Below, piece by piece: positions 6,670-11,056 of a stretch of 11,056 bases of DNA (the first letter of the stretch is position 1; every line of letters begins with the position of its first letter). The translations under genes were made by a program, and so were the position numbers. The stretch is from Reyranella sp. GTDB lineage: Bacteria; Pseudomonadota; Alphaproteobacteria; Reyranellales; Reyranellaceae. The DNA is taken from positions 1-11,056 of the forward strand of contig SCVT01000605.1 of NCBI GenBank assembly GCA_004296815.1, given 5' to 3'. Below the pieces are notes generated by a model, which saw only the letters and a list, made by a program, of their open reading frames with translations, was not told the origin of the DNA and made no database searches.

Positions 6670-7386
6670 ATGAGAGAAGCCGCGTTCGACTACGAGACGG
6701 AGATCTCGGCGGGGTTCTACGACCGGATCTATCGGCGCCGGCGCGGCGTTCGCTATTCCTGGCATGACCTGAAATTCCGGTCTGTCGTCGAGCATCTCGA
6801 CCAGCCACGGCGCGTACTCGACGTGGGCTGCGGCCCGGGCACCTTCATCGGCAACTATCTCGACGGCATCGATGCCCTGGGCGTCGATCTCAGCGCGGCG
6901 CAGGTCGCCTACGCCTCGGAGACCTACGGAACGCCCACGCACCGGTTCGTGGCGCAGCCGGTCGGGGCTCTCGCTGCCACCGGCGAGCGCTTCGACGCGG
7001 TGACGATGATCGAGCTGATCGAGCATCTGGCGCCCGAGGATGCGGTTCGCCTGCTGACCGATGTCCGGAAGCTCCTCTCGCCGGATGGTCTGCTGGTGGT
7101 GACGACGCCCAATTACGGGTCGCTCTGGCCGCTGATCGAGCTCGGTGTGAACGCGGTCTCGACGGTGAGTTACGCCGACCAGCACATCAACAAGTACCGC
7201 CGCCGCCAGTTCGCAAACCATCTCGCGCAGGCCGGCTACCGTGACGTGAAGGTCACGACCGTGCTCGGCTTTGCTCCCTTCGCCGCGGTGTTCGGGCTGG
7301 GCGCGGCCAATGCGCTGAACAGCCTCGAGAATGGCGTGGGTCATCTCGGCGTCGGCAACCTCCTTCTGGCGACGGCGCGCCCGTGA
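6670..7386 (+). CDS. Class I SAM-dependent methyltransferase
   Basis: A 238-residue methyltransferase of the Methyltransf_11/23 type. Motif I is VLDVGCGPGTF (49-59), the acidic post-I residue is D73 in GVDLS, motif II/III is FDAVTMIELIEHL (108-120), and LLSPDGLLVVTTPN (135-148) is the characteristic strand after the SAM site. These folds transfer a methyl group from SAM to O, N or C atoms of small molecules, lipids or glycans. The HINKYRRRQF segment (172-181) resembles the part of UbiG/ubiE-like and glycan methyltransferases that precedes the last strands. The ATG at 6670 has GGGG only one base away and GGGAG 15 bases away, so the start is plausible but not firm. The 114 bases before it hold no gene, terminator or convincing promoter that I can see. 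It ends 10 nt before the membrane protein, suggesting joint action. Confidence 0.88.
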   Translation: MREAAFDYETEISAGFYDRIYRRRRGVRYSWHDLKFRSVVEHLDQPRRVLDVGCGPGTFIGNYLDGIDALGVDLSAAQVAYASETYGTPTHRFVAQPVGALAATGERFDAVTMIELIEHLAPEDAVRLLTDVRKLLSPDGLLVVTTPNYGSLWPLIELGVNAVSTVSYADQHINKYRRRQFANHLAQAGYRDVKVTTVLGFAPFAAVFGLGAANALNSLENGVGHLGVGNLLLATARP

Positions 7387-7396
7387 TGGCGCGTCG

Positions 7397-9538
7397 ATGA
7401 CCGGCCGCCAGGGCATCATCTGCGTCGTCGCGATCGTTATGTTGCTGGTCGAAGTCTTTGCCATCGGCTCGCGCAGCGGCTTCCTTCTGGCTGCCGGCGT
7501 GACGCTGCTTGTCGCAGCAATAGTTCTCTGGGTGGGAAGGCACGACGGCGGCGTCCCGACCGCGGTCTATTGCTTCGGCGTGATCGCCGCGGTCGCCGGC
7601 TACTGCTACCTCGCACTCGCACCGTCCAGGATCGCGGAGGCCAACGACGAGGTCATCTACTGGGGCCTCATGGACAAGCGGCCGTTCGTCTTCGGCTATC
7701 TCGGCCTGATCGCCTTCATCGCCTTCCACTGGTTCATGGCAGCCTTTCGGGAACCGAGGTCGCCGCCGTCCTCGTCGCCGTCGTGGTCAGACGACACCGG
7801 ACGCTGGCCGGTCAGGGTCGGCGGCGGGCTGCTCGTCCTTCTGCTTGCCTGGGCGTGGCTGGGGGTGCCTGCCTTCGAGCGCGTGGGCGCCGTCGAGCCC
7901 GGGCTCGCGTGGTTCTATGACGTCCATGCCCATGTCCATCTCGCCTCGATGGAGCAGATCCGGCTCGGCGCGGTGCCCTATCTCGAGGCGCAGACGCAGT
8001 ACGGCGTGGGCAACCAGATCCTGATGGGCTGGCTCACCGGGCTAGTGCACTACAGCAACCATGGCTTCTTCGCCGCCAACGTCCTGCTGAACGTCGCCTG
8101 CATCCTGCTGTTCTTCGTCGTGTTGCAGCAGGTGTTGGGTCTCGGCTGGGCGCTCGCAGGCCTGGTCGGTTGGGCGCTGTGGCCCAGTCCGGCGGGCGTG
8201 GCCGATGTCGCGGGCTGGGCAGCGTTCACGCGCTGGCTCGCCATCCCGATCCTGTCGCTCGTCCTCGCCTGGCTGCTGCTCGGTCCCGGTGCCGCCTGCC
8301 GCTCGTGGGTGGCGCCGGCGCTGGCCGGCGCGCTGTGGGGGGTGGGCGGCTTCCTCAGCCAGGAGAGCCTGAGCGGCGGGTTTCTCGTGCTCGCGCTGTC
8401 GATCGGTCTGCTGGCGCCTGCCGCCGGCTGGTCGCTGCGGCGCATGGCGGCTTTCAGCGCGCTGTTTGTCGGCACGGGCCTCGCCCTATTCGTCGCCCTG
8501 GTGGCCGGCTTCGTCGGGTTGGCGAACGTCCCCGCCGTGCTGGCGCTCGCCGACGCCAAGTCGAGCCTCGTGATGGCCGGAGTCTCCAATTCGATCTGGT
8601 CGGACGCGATAGAGATCTCGTTCAAGATGATCCATGGCCGCCTGTACACGACCTTCGACGGCCAGCTGCACGGGCTCCTGGTCACCTATCTCGGTGCGGG
8701 CCTGCTGGTGCTGGGCATCGCGTTGCTCGGTGGCTTCCTGGCGCGGCGCTGGCGCGCGGCCGACGACGCGCAGCGGCGCCTCGCCTGGAAGTTCGGCGGC
8801 GTGGCGATCGGCGCGGCGGTGCTCCACCTCTTCACGCTTCTGCGCGCCGATCTCTCGCATCTCGCGGGCCCGTCGTTCCTGCTGCCGCTCTTCCTTCTGA
8901 TGCTGCCGGTCTTCGTCTGGCGTTGCCTGCCGCGTGGCACGTGGCGGACCGTGCTGCTGGTTGCGTCGGTTGGCGTCGTGGCCGAAGGGGCGGTCGCGGG
9001 GCATGACCGTTTCCTCGAGCGGGTGCGGGGTCTCGGCGACGTCTGGGGCGACACCGTTGCCGCGCGCGACATCTATCGTGAGCTGCGCGGCCATCGCACG
9101 CAGGCGCCGGATCTCGCGTCGCGCTATTCGCCGATCGCCCGCTTCCAGGCAGGCTTCGTCGACCATCGCGACTTCCCGGAGGCCAAGGATCTCTTCGAGC
9201 AGCTCGACGCCCGCCTCAAGGGGCGACGGATCGAGAAGGGCCTCCACAGGTTCGACAACCTGGTCGGCCAACCCGACGTGTTCTACTTCTTCGGCGGCCT
9301 CAGGTCGGTCTCGGGGATCACCTCGCCGATGACCAGCATCTGGATGCGCTCCGACGAGGATGCCTGGATCGCGAAAGTGGTCGCCGCGCCGGAGGCTTGC
9401 GTCTTCTTCGCGGCCGGCCCGACGGGCCGCCTCTACGACGCCTTCATGAAGTCGGCGGCGCCGGGCACGAGGATCGTCAGCGAGACGCTGGCGGGAGGCC
9501 GCGTCTACGGCACGCTGGCCTGCAAGGAGAAGGTCTAG
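7397..9538 (+). CDS. Large multi-pass membrane protein, GT-C-type glycosyltransferase-like
   Basis: A 713-residue integral membrane protein. I count roughly 11-13 hydrophobic segments (for example 7-24, 28-46, 55-75, 99-116, 142-157, 225-245, 248-263, 280-297, 326-343, 351-374, 428-448, 466-483, 493-508, 517-533). A soluble C-terminal part of about 180 residues follows. A loop after the early helices contains WFYDVHAHVHLASM (172-185) and YLEAQTQYGVGNQ (195-207). This acidic/His loop followed by a QYG phrase recalls the first periplasmic loop of GT-C lipid-phosphosugar glycosyltransferases, where an Asp is catalytic. Another polar motif, LLRADLSHLAGPS (481-493), sits between late helices. No exact family is recognised. 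The start at 7397 is chosen because it directly follows the methyltransferase; the earlier in-frame ATG at 7331 would overlap it. No good ribosome site is visible, so coupling is likely. Confidence 0.75.
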   Translation: MTGRQGIICVVAIVMLLVEVFAIGSRSGFLLAAGVTLLVAAIVLWVGRHDGGVPTAVYCFGVIAAVAGYCYLALAPSRIAEANDEVIYWGLMDKRPFVFGYLGLIAFIAFHWFMAAFREPRSPPSSSPSWSDDTGRWPVRVGGGLLVLLLAWAWLGVPAFERVGAVEPGLAWFYDVHAHVHLASMEQIRLGAVPYLEAQTQYGVGNQILMGWLTGLVHYSNHGFFAANVLLNVACILLFFVVLQQVLGLGWALAGLVGWALWPSPAGVADVAGWAAFTRWLAIPILSLVLAWLLLGPGAACRSWVAPALAGALWGVGGFLSQESLSGGFLVLALSIGLLAPAAGWSLRRMAAFSALFVGTGLALFVALVAGFVGLANVPAVLALADAKSSLVMAGVSNSIWSDAIEISFKMIHGRLYTTFDGQLHGLLVTYLGAGLLVLGIALLGGFLARRWRAADDAQRRLAWKFGGVAIGAAVLHLFTLLRADLSHLAGPSFLLPLFLLMLPVFVWRCLPRGTWRTVLLVASVGVVAEGAVAGHDRFLERVRGLGDVWGDTVAARDIYRELRGHRTQAPDLASRYSPIARFQAGFVDHRDFPEAKDLFEQLDARLKGRRIEKGLHRFDNLVGQPDVFYFFGGLRSVSGITSPMTSIWMRSDEDAWIAKVVAAPEACVFFAAGPTGRLYDAFMKSAAPGTRIVSETLAGGRVYGTLACKEKV

Positions 9539-10566
9539 CCGATCTCCCGGCGGACGATCGCCGCGCCCTCGCTGAGCGCCTTCAGCTTCCCGAACGCCGT
9601 CTCGCGCGGCAGGTACTTCATGCCGCAATCGGGCGCCGGCAGCAGCTTGTCCGGGCCGATATGCTTCAGGCCGGCACGGATGCGCTCGGCGACCTTCTGC
9701 GGCGTCTCGACCTCCGGGTCGCTGAGGTCGATCACCCCCAGCATCACCTTCTTGGGCGCGAGGTCCTTCAGCACGCCGAGATCGATCTTGGGCTGCGCCG
9801 ATTCGATCGAGATCTGCTGGGCGATCGTGTCCGAGAGCTGCGGCAGGAACGAGTAGCCCGTCGGCTTCAGCCCGGTCACGACCGCGGCATAGCCGAAGCA
9901 GAGATGGACCACCGTCGGCACCGTGATGCCCTGCAGGGCGCGGTTGATCGCCTTCACGGCGTAGCGCTTGGCCTCCTCGGGATTGTTGCGCAGCCACGGC
10001 TCGTCGAGCTGGATCACGTCGGCGCCGGCCTTCACCAGCGCGTGCGCCTCCTCGTTCACGGCGGCGGCATAGTCCATGCACATCGCCTCGGCGTCCTTGT
10101 AGAACTCGTCCTTCACCTGCTGGCCCATGGTGAAGGGGCCGGGCAGGGTGATCTTGGCGAGGCGCTCCGTGTTGGCGCGCAGGAACTGCATGTCGCGCAG
10201 CTCCACCGGGCCGGTGCGGCGGATCTTGCCGACCACGCGCGGCACGGCCGTCTTGCGGCCCGTGTTGTTCACGATCTCCGCCGGGTTCTCGTCGTCGATG
10301 CCGTCGAGCGCCGTGGCGAAGCGGTTGGAGTAGCTCTCCCGCCGCATCTCGCCATCGGTGATGATGTCGATGCCGGCGCGTTCCATGTCGCGGATGGCGA
10401 GCAGGGTGGCGTCGTCCTGGGCCTGCTCGAGGAACGGCTCGGGCACGCGCCACAGCTCCTTGAGGCGCGTCCGCGGCACGATCTTCGAGAGCATGTCGCG
10501 GTTCACCAGCCAGTCCGGCTGCGGATACGACCCAACGACGGTGGTCTGCAACAACGCTTCGGCCAT
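9535..10566 (-). CDS. Short MetE-like methyltransferase-fold protein (cobalamin-independent methionine synthase C-domain family)
   Basis: A 343-residue single-barrel protein closely following the MetE C-terminal domain pattern: TTVVGSYPQPDWL (8-20), IITDGEMRRESY (68-79), the substrate-binding QLDEPWLR (186-193), VVHLCFGY (219-226) with zinc ligands H221 and C223, SIESAQPKID (253-262) with E255 as the likely third ligand, and LPAPDCGMKYLP (309-320) with C314. All four MetE-type zinc ligands are therefore present. MetE makes methionine from homocysteine and methyl-tetrahydrofolate polyglutamate; proteins of this length lack its N-terminal folate-binding half and may use another methyl donor or another thiol. 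A strong AGGAG lies five bases before the ATG, overlapping the stop of the upstream Bug gene, so both are one operon. It is a distant paralogue of the protein at 1032-2072 and is closer to canonical MetE. Confidence 0.87.
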   Translation of the reverse strand: MAEALLQTTVVGSYPQPDWLVNRDMLSKIVPRTRLKELWRVPEPFLEQAQDDATLLAIRDMERAGIDIITDGEMRRESYSNRFATALDGIDDENPAEIVNNTGRKTAVPRVVGKIRRTGPVELRDMQFLRANTERLAKITLPGPFTMGQQVKDEFYKDAEAMCMDYAAAVNEEAHALVKAGADVIQLDEPWLRNNPEEAKRYAVKAINRALQGITVPTVVHLCFGYAAVVTGLKPTGYSFLPQLSDTIAQQISIESAQPKIDLGVLKDLAPKKVMLGVIDLSDPEVETPQKVAERIRAGLKHIGPDKLLPAPDCGMKYLPRETAFGKLKALSEGAAIVRREIG

Positions 10567-10571
10567 GACTG

Positions 10572-10576
10572 CTCCT
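10572..10576 (-). promoter_or_regulatory. Ribosome binding site of the second MetE-like gene
   Basis: Minus-strand AGGAG, five bases before the ATG at 10566, shares bases with the TAG stop of the upstream binding-protein gene. Confidence 0.65.
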
Positions 10577-11056
10577 ACTGGACCTTGATGCCCGCCTTCT
10601 TGACGAGCTCGGCATTCTCGCCGAGCTCGCGCAGTACGATCTTGTCGAAATCGGCGGGCGATGTCGGGGCGATGTCGGTGCCGAGCGCGCTCAGGCGATC
10701 CTTGACCTCGGGCGATTCGAGCGCCTTGCGGACCTCGGCATTGAGCTTGGCCAGTACGGCGGGCGGCGTGCCGGCCGGGGCGAACAGGCCGCTCCAGAAA
10801 TCGTAGGCGCTGCCCTTGAAGCCCTGCTCCTCGGTGGTCGGCAGGTCGGGCAGGACCGAGGACCGCTTGGCGCTGCCGGCGCCCAGCGCCACGACGCGGC
10901 CGTCGCGGATCATGGGAAGGGCCGCGATCACCGGCGCGAAGAAGACGTCGGTGCGGCCGGCCATCGTGTCGTTCAGCGCCTCCGGCGTGCCGCGATAGGG
11001 CACGTGCACCGTGTCGACGCCGGCCGAGAGCTTGAACTTCTCGGCGTTCATGTGCG
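10575..11056 (-). CDS. Bug/TctC-family tripartite tricarboxylate transporter substrate-binding protein (C-terminal part)
   Basis: About 160 C-terminal residues are visible; the gene enters the window at its right edge, so the signal peptide and N-terminal lobe are missing here. The sequence is diagnostic for Bug periplasmic receptors: GVDTVHVPYRGTPEALND, then MAGRTDVFFAPV, a VVALGAGSAKRSSVLPDLPT stretch, FWSGLFAPAGTPPAVLAKLN and a closing set of helices. These proteins bind carboxylates or similar small molecules in the periplasm, usually for a TctAB membrane transporter or as sensors. No tctA/tctB gene is in the window. It is the first visible gene of the unit that continues into the MetE-like protein 8 nt downstream. 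The in-frame ATG at 11051 is internal, because the conserved family sequence clearly continues upstream. Confidence 0.92.
   Translation of the reverse strand, partial: HMNAEKFKLSAGVDTVHVPYRGTPEALNDTMAGRTDVFFAPVIAALPMIRDGRVVALGAGSAKRSSVLPDLPTTEEQGFKGSAYDFWSGLFAPAGTPPAVLAKLNAEVRKALESPEVKDRLSALGTDIAPTSPADFDKIVLRELGENAELVKKAGIKVQ

Noticed and set aside
5422..7464. Minus-strand open frame of 680 codons across the amidohydrolase and methyltransferase
   Set aside because: It crosses two real genes and a non-coding gap, with no domain pattern; the plus-strand proteins have clear motifs.
8486..10615. Minus-strand open frame of 709 codons spanning part of the membrane protein and the second MetE-like gene
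   Set aside because: Arg/Gly/Ala-rich sequence in another frame from the MetE-like gene, with no domain motifs.

Overview
The window is GC-rich, densely packed bacterial DNA. Strong GC bias at third codon positions gives long open frames on the antisense strand of most genes. The gene content (Bug/TctC-type solute-binding proteins, short MetE-like proteins, a GMC oxidoreductase, an Amidohydro_3 deacylase) fits a metabolically versatile soil or freshwater alphaproteobacterium, perhaps near Reyranella or Bradyrhizobium. That placement is inference from gene content and composition; there is no rRNA or other marker gene here. I see no tRNA, CRISPR array, transposase, integrase or phage gene, and no gene-free stretch over 300 bases.

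Layout. (1) Positions 1-3777, minus strand, read right to left: a tightly coupled operon of GMC-family FAD oxidoreductase (GTG start at 3777), a MetE/UROD-fold zinc protein, a D-2-hydroxyacid dehydrogenase, and the first 21 codons of a protein with an export signal, probably a Bug/TctC binding protein. Junctions are 1 nt apart, 1 nt overlapping and 4 nt apart. (2) Positions 3778-3915: the divergent intergenic region. (3) Positions 3916-4358, plus strand: a single-gene unit for a small exported proline-rich repeat protein with a PepSY-like C-terminus, closed by a strong intrinsic terminator. (4) Positions 4427-6555, plus: a SnoaL/NTF2-like protein overlapping by one base an N-acyl-D-amino-acid deacylase-like amidohydrolase. 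(5) Positions 6670-9538, plus: a class I SAM-dependent methyltransferase followed 10 nt later by a large multi-spanning membrane protein that looks like a GT-C-type glycosyltransferase. (6) Positions 9535-11056, minus: a second MetE-like zinc protein preceded by the C-terminal part of a Bug/TctC binding protein. Its stop codon and that of the membrane protein interlock in one CTAG.

How it may work together: both minus-strand units pair an exported Bug-type binding protein (certain at the right edge, probable at the left) with a ~345-residue cobalamin-independent methyltransferase-fold protein. In the left unit a GMC alcohol oxidase/dehydrogenase and an NAD-dependent 2-hydroxyacid dehydrogenase are added. 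A reasonable inference is uptake and oxidative breakdown of small organic acids or methylated/thiol-linked compounds. The substrates cannot be read from the sequence. The methyltransferase and membrane protein look unrelated to this and suggest cell-surface glycan or lipid modification.
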